A DNA stretch of 8,486 nucleotides from an uncultured Blautia sp. (lineage in GTDB: Bacteria > Bacillota > Clostridia > Lachnospirales > Lachnospiraceae), in assembly GCA_938028845.1 (NCBI GenBank), contig CALIZJ010000185.1, forward strand, positions 1 to 8,486, given 5' to 3'. Position 1 is the first letter of the stretch, and each line of letters opens with the position of its first letter. The notes beneath the pieces were generated by a model. The model made no database searches. It was not told the origin of the DNA and was given only the letters and a program-made list of their open reading frames with translations. This document shows, in pieces, positions 1-5,766 of the stretch. The position numbers and the translations under genes were made by a program.

Positions 1-1
1 G

Positions 2-928
2 GGTGGACTTTTGTATTATTTTTATGTGCTGGATGAGTGGAGTATTTTACCGTCCCTTATTTTCATGGGCGTTGGCGCAATGACCGACTTCGGTCCGCTG
101 ATCGCAAATCCAAAGAGCTTCCTTATGGGTGCTGCCGCACAGCTTGGTATTTACGTGGCATACTTTTTGGCAATCTTCATGGGATTCAATGGAAAAGCAG
201 CGGCAGCGATCTCCATTATCGGAGGTGCTGACGGACCTACTTCCATTTTCCTGGCAGGTAAACTGGGACAGACAGCATTGATGGGTCCCATTGCTGTGGC
301 GGCTTATTCGTATATGGCCCTTGTGCCGATCATCCAGCCGCCGATCATGAAACTCTGCACCACTGAAAAAGAGCGCAAGATCAAGATGGAACAGCTTCGT
401 CCGGTAAGTAAGCTGGAAAAGATCCTGTTCCCGATCGTAATTACAATTGTTGTATGTATGATCCTTCCTACCACAGCTCCTCTTGTAGGTATGCTGATGC
501 TTGGAAACCTGTTCAGAGAATCAGGTGTTGTAAAACAGCTTACGGAAACTGCTTCTAATGCGCTTATGTACATTGTCGTTATCCTTCTTGGTACATCTGT
601 AGGTGCAACTACCAGCGCAGAGGCATTTTTGAATGTAGATACTTTGAAAATCGTTGTATTAGGTCTTGTTGCCTTTGCCTTTGGTACCTTTGGCGGCGTT
701 ATGCTGGGCAAGCTTATGTGTGTACTGTCAGGCGGAAAGATCAATCCGCTGATCGGTTCAGCCGGTGTATCCGCCGTTCCTATGGCAGCCCGTGTATCTC
801 AGAAGGTGGGCGCAGAAGCAGACCCGACCAACTTCCTGCTGATGCACGCTATGGGACCTAACGTAGCCGGTGTTATCGGTACAGCTGTTGCTGCCGGAAC
901 GTTTATGGCAATCTTCGGAGTATTTTAA
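2..928 (+). CDS. oadB: Oxaloacetate decarboxylase beta subunit (Na+-pumping), 5' truncated by window edge
   Basis: This is the integral membrane subunit of a biotin-dependent sodium-pumping decarboxylase. In this family it decarboxylates carboxybiotin and couples that to Na+ export. The reading frame is open from base 2, so the gene starts upstream. The TTG at 11 is internal, because the sequence before it (GGL) continues the family pattern. About 308 residues are present; family members usually have about 370-430. Many hydrophobic helices are visible. Counting from the TTG, the segment GGADGPTSIF holds Asp74, and NPLIGSAGVSAVPMAAR holds Asn245, Gly249, Ser254 and Arg261. These line up, with nearly the same spacing, with Asp203, Asn373, Gly377, Ser382 and Arg389, the functionally important residues of the Klebsiella protein as I recall them. 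A carboxyltransferase gene follows 63 bases later in the same direction. The beta subunits of methylmalonyl-CoA and glutaconyl-CoA decarboxylases are similar; the neighbour favours oxaloacetate. Confidence 0.93.
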   Translation, partial: GGLLYYFYVLDEWSILPSLIFMGVGAMTDFGPLIANPKSFLMGAAAQLGIYVAYFLAIFMGFNGKAAAAISIIGGADGPTSIFLAGKLGQTALMGPIAVAAYSYMALVPIIQPPIMKLCTTEKERKIKMEQLRPVSKLEKILFPIVITIVVCMILPTTAPLVGMLMLGNLFRESGVVKQLTETASNALMYIVVILLGTSVGATTSAEAFLNVDTLKIVVLGLVAFAFGTFGGVMLGKLMCVLSGGKINPLIGSAGVSAVPMAARVSQKVGAEADPTNFLLMHAMGPNVAGVIGTAVAAGTFMAIFGVF

Positions 929-939
929 TCCAATCTGGG

Positions 940-962
940 AAGCGGAGTGGGAATATCCGCTT
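940..962 (+). other. Small hairpin between oadB and oadA, not a terminator
   Basis: A 7-base inverted repeat (AAGCGGA at 940-946, TCCGCTT at 956-962) with a 9-base loop sits in the 63-base gap between the two decarboxylase genes. No T-run follows, so it should not terminate transcription. In an operon such a structure could mark an RNA processing or stability point that sets subunit ratio, but that is inference and it may be chance. Confidence 0.3.
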
Positions 963-991
963 AACATCAATCAAATGAAGGAGAAAATATT

Positions 992-2404
992 ATGGCAGAA
1001 TTAGAAAAGAAACCTGTTAAAATAGTGGAAACGATTCTGCGTGACGCTCATCAGTCTCTGATCGCGACCCGTATGACTACAGAGCAGATGCTCCCGATCG
1101 TAGAAAAACTGGATAAGGTGGGCTACCATGCAGTAGAGTGCTGGGGCGGTGCTACCTTTGACGCATCTTTGCGTTTCCTGAAAGAAGATCCGTGGGAAAG
1201 ACTTCGTAAGTTACGTGACGGATTTAAAAACACAAAACTTCAGATGCTCTTCCGTGGACAGAATATCCTTGGATACCGTCCATATGCAGACGATGTGGTA
1301 GAGTATTTTGTACAGAAATCTGCAGCAAACGGAATCGACATCATCCGTATTTTTGACTGTATGAACGACATGCGCAATCTTAGAACTGCTGTAAAGGCGG
1401 CAAATAAAGAAAAAGCTCACGCTCAGGTAGCTCTTTCCTATACTTTAGGAGATGCGTATACTTTAGATTACTGGACAAACATTGCAAAACAGATCGAGGA
1501 AATGGGAGCAGATTCTATCTGTATCAAGGATATGGCCGGCCTTCTTCTTCCGTACAAGGCTACAGAGCTTGTTTCTGCTTTGAAAGAAGCGGTTAAGATT
1601 CCGATCGATCTTCATACCCATTATACTTCCGGCGTGGCTTCTATGACATATTTAAAGGCAGTGGAAGCAGGCGTGGATATTATTGACACAGCGATCTCTC
1701 CATTTGCATTAGGTACCTCTCAGCCGGCTACAGAAGTTATGGTAGAGACATTTAAGGGTACTCCTTATGATACAGGATTTGATCAGAACCTTCTTGCGGA
1801 AATCGCAGACTACTTCCGTCCGATCCGTGACGAGGCTCTGGACAGCGGTCTCTTAAATCCGAAGAACCTGGGTGTAAACATTAAGACTTTGCTGTACCAG
1901 GTACCAGGCGGAATGCTTTCTAACCTGACAAGCCAGTTAAAAGAGCAGCACGCAGAAGATAAATTCTACGATGTGCTGGAAGAAGTTCCCCGTGTGCGTA
2001 AAGACCTGGGCGAGCCGCCGCTTGTTACACCGTCTTCTCAGATTGTGGGTACACAGGCTGTATTTAACGTACTTATGGGCGAAAGATATAAGATGGTTAC
2101 AAAGGAAACCAGAGATGTATTAAGCGGAAAATACGGCGCAACCGTAAAACCGTTTAATCCGGAAGTACAGAAGAAGTGTATCGGAGATACCGAGCCGATC
2201 ACCTGCCGTCCTGCAGACCTTCTTGACAATGAGCTGGATAAGCTGGAGAGCGAGATGGCACAGTATAAAGAGCAGGATGAGGACGTATTGTCCTACGCTC
2301 TTTTCCCGCAGGTTGCTACGGAATTCTTCAAATACCGTCAGGCACAGCAGACTGGTGTGGATGAAACAGCTGCTGATAAAGAGACTGGTTCCTATCCGGT
2401 TTAA
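992..2404 (+). CDS. oadA: Oxaloacetate decarboxylase alpha subunit / pyruvate carboxylase subunit B-type carboxyltransferase, without biotin domain
   Basis: This 470-residue cytoplasmic protein would transfer the carboxyl group of oxaloacetate to biotin, giving pyruvate. The TIM-barrel carboxyltransferase domain spans about residues 8-270: metal-site ETILRDAHQS (Asp18), WGGATFD, LFRGQN, the carboxylatable lysine in CIKDMAG (Lys179), metal-binding HTH (His208, His210), and the catalytic Thr in GTSQP (Thr242). The conserved PYC_OADA C-terminal domain follows (about 290-450, including VPGGMLSNL). The protein ends in a polar tail. It lacks the Pro/Ala-rich linker and the MKM biotinylation motif of full-length Klebsiella-type OadA, so a separate biotin carrier protein is needed, probably encoded upstream of the window. 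The ATG at 992 has a good site, AAGGAG at 978-983, eight bases before it. The adjacent oadB argues for a Na+-pump decarboxylase and against an anaplerotic pyruvate carboxylase, whose domain is nearly identical. Confidence 0.92.
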   Translation: MAELEKKPVKIVETILRDAHQSLIATRMTTEQMLPIVEKLDKVGYHAVECWGGATFDASLRFLKEDPWERLRKLRDGFKNTKLQMLFRGQNILGYRPYADDVVEYFVQKSAANGIDIIRIFDCMNDMRNLRTAVKAANKEKAHAQVALSYTLGDAYTLDYWTNIAKQIEEMGADSICIKDMAGLLLPYKATELVSALKEAVKIPIDLHTHYTSGVASMTYLKAVEAGVDIIDTAISPFALGTSQPATEVMVETFKGTPYDTGFDQNLLAEIADYFRPIRDEALDSGLLNPKNLGVNIKTLLYQVPGGMLSNLTSQLKEQHAEDKFYDVLEEVPRVRKDLGEPPLVTPSSQIVGTQAVFNVLMGERYKMVTKETRDVLSGKYGATVKPFNPEVQKKCIGDTEPITCRPADLLDNELDKLESEMAQYKEQDEDVLSYALFPQVATEFFKYRQAQQTGVDETAADKETGSYPV

Positions 2405-2426
2405 GAGAAAAATACAGATAAAAAGA

Positions 2427-2455
2427 GCGCTGGGAATTAAACCCAGCGCCTTTTT
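2427..2455 (+). terminator. Rho-independent terminator of the oad operon, probably bidirectional
   Basis: A perfect 8-base-pair GC-rich stem (GCGCTGGG at 2427-2434, CCCAGCGC at 2442-2449) with a 7-base AT loop is followed by C and five Ts, 22 bases after the oadA stop. The bases before the stem are A-rich, so on the other strand the same stem is followed by TCTTTTT. It would therefore also end the converging lipoprotein operon, whose stop lies 46 bases away. Confidence 0.9.
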
Positions 2456-2495
2456 GTTTATGGTTTTCATTTTTTCATTTTTTATTCTTATGTGT

Positions 2496-2903
2496 TTATT
2501 TGACCACGAACTGAACCAGGTCCATATTCTCGTCGTAACCGACGGTATACTGGATGCTGCCCTCTTCGTATTCTACGATCATGATACATGCAGCATATTT
2601 CTTTCCGTCCTGTTTCTGTCCTACAAAAGCACATTTCCCATATTCCTTAAATGCGCCCTTCTCTTTTAGAACAGCAAGGAAGGAATTATAGGAATCCTCT
2701 GTCAGACTGGGCTGTAAAGCTTTCTGAAAACGGCTTTTCCAGGCTTCAAATCCTTCTTCGCAGGCCAGCTCAATGTCCTGTATGGTCTGTTCCTTTACCT
2801 CTTCCTCTGTAAAACCCTCAGGAAGTTTGGAAGAGGTGCCGCATGACGTAAGAAGCAGTACAAAGGCGATCATGACGGAAACAGTAAACAGAATTCTTTT
2901 CAT
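2496..2903 (-). CDS. Small secreted lipoprotein, DUF3887-like
   Basis: A 135-residue protein with a classical lipoprotein signal peptide: MKR, a hydrophobic stretch, then LLTSC with the lipidation cysteine at residue 21. After export it would be anchored to the outer face of the membrane. The mature part is an acidic, Lys-rich alpha/beta domain. Its pattern (LPEGFTEEEV, a helical middle, GAFKEYGKCAFVGQ, then strands ending VEYEEGSIQYTVGYDENMDLVQFVVK) matches what I recall of DUF3887 proteins, a family without firm function. The start is the ATG at 2903, with AAGGAG at 2911-2916 seven bases upstream; the longer frame back to 2981 lies inside the upstream gene and has no hydrophobic N-terminus. 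It overlaps the upstream protease gene by four bases (ATGA), so the two are translationally coupled. It is the last gene of the two-component operon and may be a sensed or cleaved partner (inference). Confidence 0.88.
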   Translation of the reverse strand: MKRILFTVSVMIAFVLLLTSCGTSSKLPEGFTEEEVKEQTIQDIELACEEGFEAWKSRFQKALQPSLTEDSYNSFLAVLKEKGAFKEYGKCAFVGQKQDGKKYAACIMIVEYEEGSIQYTVGYDENMDLVQFVVK

Positions 2904-3589
2904 AACTTTTCTCCTTTCTCTTTCTCTATGAATATCCGGGATTTTGCCCACAGGGTAAATGCCAGTGAAGCAATGGCGCAAAGGGCCAGTATTGCCCAGA
3001 TGATTCCGTGGTTTGGAATAATTGTGGTAAGATCAAAAATGCCATGGATCAGGATCGCGGCCGCACAAAAGCGGAAGCGCTTTTTTCGTACGCCTATAAG
3101 GACCAGGATACTCATGGCAATATGAAAGGACATTGCACACAGGCGTTCCAGCCCTACAAGGATCACCTCCCATCCGGCAAGGGAAAGAGTGCCGTTAAGA
3201 AGGGAAGGGATGACGGATAAGGTCAGTACCCATACCGCTTCGATGCCTCCGTGTCCAAGGCCGAAGGAAACGCCGTGCATCCACGTATCTTTTCCTTTAC
3301 ATGGATATTTCATAAAGATCCATCGGCCGATTTCTTCAAATATTCCTGCCGAAAAAGCTAAAATAGCTGTGTAAAGGACAGGATTTGTATAAGGCGCAAG
3401 GGCAAACCAGTCGTTATGCCCCGAAAGCCAGTTAAAAAGGGGAATCCTAAGGATTAACTGGGAGAGAAAAAAACAGGCGGCTCCCATGAAAAAGGTATAA
3501 ATGGTGGCTTTTTTATAAAACAGAAAAAAGACAGCGCCTAAAAGAGGGATTCCCGCACATAAAAATATAGTGATCCATCCGTATATCAT
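2900..3589 (-). CDS. YhfC-family intramembrane (glutamic-type) protease
   Basis: A 229-residue polytopic membrane protein with about seven hydrophobic segments. Its motifs fit the YhfC family, related to CPBP/Rce1-type intramembrane proteases: FEEIGRW (Glu85, Glu86), SFGLGHGGIEA (His113, Glu117), LERLCAMSFH (Glu148, His156), and HGIFDL (His182, Asp186). In related enzymes the Glu and His residues activate water inside the membrane. YhfC proteins themselves are mostly uncharacterised and the substrate is unknown. The ATG at 3589 has AAGGAG at 3595-3600, five bases upstream. The gene overlaps the histidine kinase stop and the lipoprotein start by four bases each (ATGA), so all three are probably made together. 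This suggests it acts on, or with, the sensor kinase or the lipoprotein, which is inference. The C-terminus is charged (KEKGEKL) and probably cytoplasmic. Confidence 0.88.
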   Translation of the reverse strand: MIYGWITIFLCAGIPLLGAVFFLFYKKATIYTFFMGAACFFLSQLILRIPLFNWLSGHNDWFALAPYTNPVLYTAILAFSAGIFEEIGRWIFMKYPCKGKDTWMHGVSFGLGHGGIEAVWVLTLSVIPSLLNGTLSLAGWEVILVGLERLCAMSFHIAMSILVLIGVRKKRFRFCAAAILIHGIFDLTTIIPNHGIIWAILALCAIASLAFTLWAKSRIFIEKEKGEKL

Positions 3590-4869
3590 ACATTCTCCTT
3601 TCCCGGGAGCATAAGGCTTATGTGAAATTCATCTGCAAGCTGCTCCCTGTTTATAGTTCCTGAATAGGTTTCCACAGTATGGCGGACATTTTCAAGACCA
3701 AGTCCCATATGCCCGCTTTTTTTCTGGTCCGGCAATGCGGAGTTGATAAGGCTGACTACCCGGAAACTGTGTACTTCCTGTATTTTTAATTTCAGATAGG
3801 GGGTAGGGGTGTCCGCGGCCGCTTCGATGGCATTGTCCAGAAGATTGGCAAAAATAGTGGTGATATCAATATCCCTCATATCAGAAAAATCTACATCTCC
3901 GATTTCTGCGGTGACGGCAATCCCTTTTTGCTGCGCAAAGGAAAGCTTGTCGTTGCAAATGATATTCAGCATTTTATTGGAAGAATAATATTTTTCCCCA
4001 AACCGGTTCAGCATATGGTACAGGTCGTTCATGTACTGGTCTGTGGCGGGACGGGCATCCTTTTCATAGAGCTGTTGGATAGCGGCTAAATGATTTTTCA
4101 TATCGTGTATCATTTTTCGTGATTCTTTATATTTTTCTTCCAATTGCTCATAATACCGGTACTGCAGGCTGCTCTGGGTCTGAAAAAGATCCAGCTTTTT
4201 TTTAAGCTCTCTGGAATGTAAAAAATGCCTCCATAAATAAAGGAAATAAAAATTTAAAAGCACCAGGGCGATAATGTTTGCCAGGAGCAGGGTAATGCTT
4301 TTCAGCTGTATATAAACAAAGCTCATTTCTAAAAGAGAATAGAAATAAAAAACACTGAAAAGGGGAAGGGCAAGGATGGCAAAGGCCTGCCTTTTCTTTA
4401 TCCCCACGATTTTAAGCTGTTTTTGCCAACTGACAGCGAAAAAGGTGACAAGGATCATACACAGGATTTTTATCACCATGGTAAAGTTTCCCAACCACAA
4501 TAGATTCTGTACATGGATGGAATAAAAGATCACGTTTGTTACAAAAATACCGGCCTCCACAGACAAAAACAGGATGCCTGTAAATACAAGATCCAAAAAC
4601 AGGCTTTGCAGCCTTGTGTGGAAGAGGGTGCGGTCCAGGATCATAAAAGAAATAAGCTGAAAAAGCAATCCTCTCCATGGATGTCCTGTGGCCTGAAAAT
4701 GCAGGTTCAGAAAAAAAGCGGCTATGATACAAAGGGAAAAGGACAGAATATACCAGGAACGTTTGCGGAAAATCTGCCGGCCATTGTTTTTCATAAAAAG
4801 GCCTGCGCACGCATAGACCGAAATCTCTTCTGCAATTGCTAAAAACAAGTTTAAATATGCACTGAACAT
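3586..4869 (-). CDS. AgrC/HPK10-like membrane sensor histidine kinase, GHKL ATPase
   Basis: A 427-residue sensor kinase. About the first 215 residues are hydrophobic, with roughly seven membrane segments and no large extracellular domain, as in peptide-sensing AgrC/ComD-type kinases. A coiled linker (SRELKKKLDLFQTQ...) leads to the phosphoacceptor box HDMKNH (His255), a helical hairpin, the N box FANLLDNAIEAA (about 340-350) and the G box GHMGLGLENVRH (386-397), all intact. It should phosphorylate the LytTR regulator encoded just upstream. Start choice: the in-frame GTG at 4878 has its first base inside the AGGAGG ribosome site and cannot be used. The ATG at 4869 lies eight bases after that site. 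The gap from the regulator stop is 12 bases. The ligand is unknown and no AgrD-like pheromone gene was found nearby. The kinase stop overlaps the protease start (ATGA). Confidence 0.93.
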   Translation of the reverse strand: MFSAYLNLFLAIAEEISVYACAGLFMKNNGRQIFRKRSWYILSFSLCIIAAFFLNLHFQATGHPWRGLLFQLISFMILDRTLFHTRLQSLFLDLVFTGILFLSVEAGIFVTNVIFYSIHVQNLLWLGNFTMVIKILCMILVTFFAVSWQKQLKIVGIKKRQAFAILALPLFSVFYFYSLLEMSFVYIQLKSITLLLANIIALVLLNFYFLYLWRHFLHSRELKKKLDLFQTQSSLQYRYYEQLEEKYKESRKMIHDMKNHLAAIQQLYEKDARPATDQYMNDLYHMLNRFGEKYYSSNKMLNIICNDKLSFAQQKGIAVTAEIGDVDFSDMRDIDITTIFANLLDNAIEAAADTPTPYLKLKIQEVHSFRVVSLINSALPDQKKSGHMGLGLENVRHTVETYSGTINREQLADEFHISLMLPGKENV

Positions 4870-4877
4870 GAACTTCA

Positions 4878-4883
4878 CCTCCT
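4878..4883 (-). promoter_or_regulatory. Ribosome-binding site that fixes the kinase start
   Basis: AGGAGG on the minus strand, overlapping the stop codon of the response regulator. The base right after it begins TG, forming an apparent GTG start with its last G, but the spacing would be zero. The ATG at 4869 is eight bases away. Because the site overlaps the regulator stop, ribosomes ending the regulator can re-initiate on the kinase. Confidence 0.85.
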
Positions 4884-5580
4884 AAATCTGCTGGGCAAGA
4901 TACCGGGTCAGGATCTGACGGAACTGGGGCGAACGCTTTTGGGACAGAGGCAGGCAGTCGCCGTTTGCCATGATAAGTTCGTATCCCTGAATGGCTTTTA
5001 CATGGGCGAGATTGACTACAAAGCTTTTGTGGGGAGAGGCAAACCCCATCTCCGCCAGGCGCTCGCCAAGAGTGCCGATGCCTTCATGGATGTGGAAGAC
5101 ATTCTTTTTTGTTACAATCCGGATTTTCCTGTTTTGGTATTCAAAATAGCAGATATCTTTTGTAAGAAGTTCCTGAATTCCTTCTTCCGTCTGGAAGCGC
5201 AGTTTCGGGCCGGCTGCTTCTTCTTTGGCATAATCCAGCGCTTCGAGGAGTACTTTCAGGATGCTTTCTTTGGATACGGGTTTTAAAAGATAACCAAAAG
5301 CATGGACGGAAAAGGCGTAATCTCTATAATCTTCATAAGCAGTCACATAAATGATTTTTGCCTTTTTGCTGTAAGTGCGTATTTTTCTGGCTGTGTCAAT
5401 GCCGGACATCCCTTTCATGTCAATATCCAGAAAGATAATGTCGTAGGGAAGCGCTGCTTTTATGAGAGCTTCTCCGCTGGCAAAAAAGTCTATGTGAAAA
5501 ATCTGTTTTACGGAATTCAAATACTCTTTCATAGCAGAGAGCATTTTGGGATCGTCGTCACAGACAGCTATTTTTTTCAT
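4882..5580 (-). CDS. LytTR-family response regulator (AgrA/LytR type)
   Basis: A 232-residue two-component regulator and first gene of the minus-strand operon. The receiver domain (1-120) has the acidic pocket CDDDP (Asp8-Asp10), phosphoacceptor Asp52 in FLDIDMKGMSG, switch Thr80 in YVTAYE, and Lys100 in LLKPVS. A LytTR DNA-binding domain follows (about 135-228), with the typical YFEYQNRKIRIVT, HIHEGIGTLGERL, FASPHKSFVVNLAHVKAI and LPLSQKRSPQF blocks. It should bind direct repeats upstream of its targets when phosphorylated by the downstream GHKL kinase. The chosen start is the ATG at 5580, giving MKKIAVCDDD with AAGGAGG at 5591-5597. The frame extends to an ATG at 5637, but that codon lies in the -35 element of the probable promoter. 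Candidate operator repeats lie just upstream, suggesting autoregulation. Confidence 0.94.
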   Translation of the reverse strand: MKKIAVCDDDPKMLSAMKEYLNSVKQIFHIDFFASGEALIKAALPYDIIFLDIDMKGMSGIDTARKIRTYSKKAKIIYVTAYEDYRDYAFSVHAFGYLLKPVSKESILKVLLEALDYAKEEAAGPKLRFQTEEGIQELLTKDICYFEYQNRKIRIVTKKNVFHIHEGIGTLGERLAEMGFASPHKSFVVNLAHVKAIQGYELIMANGDCLPLSQKRSPQFRQILTRYLAQQI

Positions 5581-5608
5581 ATGGGGTGTTCCTCCTTGAC
5601 TGGATTTG

Positions 5609-5637
5609 AGTATAGAACACAAAAATTCAGAATTCAA
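5609..5637 (-). promoter_or_regulatory. Promoter of the regulator-kinase-protease-lipoprotein operon
   Basis: On the minus strand TTGAAT (5637-5632), a 17-base spacer and TATACT (5614-5609) make a near-consensus vegetative promoter. Transcription would start near 5602, giving a leader of about 20 bases that just holds the ribosome site AAGGAGG. No other promoter as good was seen for this operon. Confidence 0.75.
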
Positions 5638-5645
5638 GCGCTTTT

Positions 5646-5678
5646 GTATAAGAGACAGTTTTTCGGTATAAAAGACAG
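5646..5678 (-). promoter_or_regulatory. Direct-repeat operator, probable LytTR regulator binding site
   Basis: Two 13-base direct repeats, GTATAAGAGACAG (5646-5658) and GTATAAAAGACAG (5666-5678) on the plus strand, differ at one base and lie 20 bases apart start to start, about two helical turns. LytTR regulators such as AgrA bind paired direct repeats at about 21-base spacing upstream of -35 boxes. Here the nearer repeat ends eight bases before the -35 of the regulator's own promoter, a fitting place for an activator. The binding protein is inferred. The -35 of the divergent flavoprotein promoter starts at 5707, so that gene could be influenced too. Confidence 0.65.
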
Positions 5679-5706
5679 AGAAAGAAAAAAGCAGCTAAGA
5701 GAGGAC

Positions 5707-5734
5707 TTGCAATCTATCTGGTTTCTGATATAAT
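5707..5734 (+). promoter_or_regulatory. Promoter of the flavoprotein-cmk-ispH operon
   Basis: TTGCAA (5707-5712), a 16-base spacer and a perfect TATAAT (5729-5734), preceded by TGA to make an extended -10 (TGATATAAT). Transcription would start near 5741, leaving a leader of about 26 bases before the ATG at 5767. No terminator was seen between the three downstream genes. Confidence 0.78.
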
Positions 5735-5766
5735 AGTTTCAAATTTTGAGTGAAACGAGGGCATCT

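Noticed and set aside
304..744. Open frame of 146 codons on the minus strand opposite oadB.
   Set aside because: It is a mirror of a strongly conserved coding gene, with no ribosome site or recognisable domain.
2904..2981. Upstream ATG at 2981 that would lengthen the lipoprotein by 26 residues.
   Set aside because: The extension is charged, would bury the signal peptide and lies within the protease gene; the ATG at 2903 has a good ribosome site and the 4-base overlap.
5581..5637. Upstream ATG at 5637 for the response regulator.
   Set aside because: It falls in the -35 element of the likely promoter and has no ribosome site; MKKIAVCDDD from 5580 is the typical receiver N-terminus.
5645..5658. 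Minus-strand CTGTCTCTTATACA equals the first 14 bases of the Tn5 mosaic end used in sequencing adapters.
   Set aside because: The match stops after 14 of 19 bases, it lies inside continuous sequence, and a near-identical copy stands 20 bases away as a direct repeat next to a promoter. An operator explains it better than adapter carry-over.
5302..5733. Open frame of 143 codons on the plus strand opposite the response regulator and running through the promoter region.
   Set aside because: It is antisense to conserved receiver-domain codons and ends inside the flavoprotein promoter; no family features.
5581..5766. Possible small AgrD-like peptide gene near the AgrC-like kinase.
   Set aside because: The divergent promoter region has no short frame with a ribosome site and an amphipathic or cysteine-bearing peptide, and the other gaps in the operon are overlaps or 12 bases.
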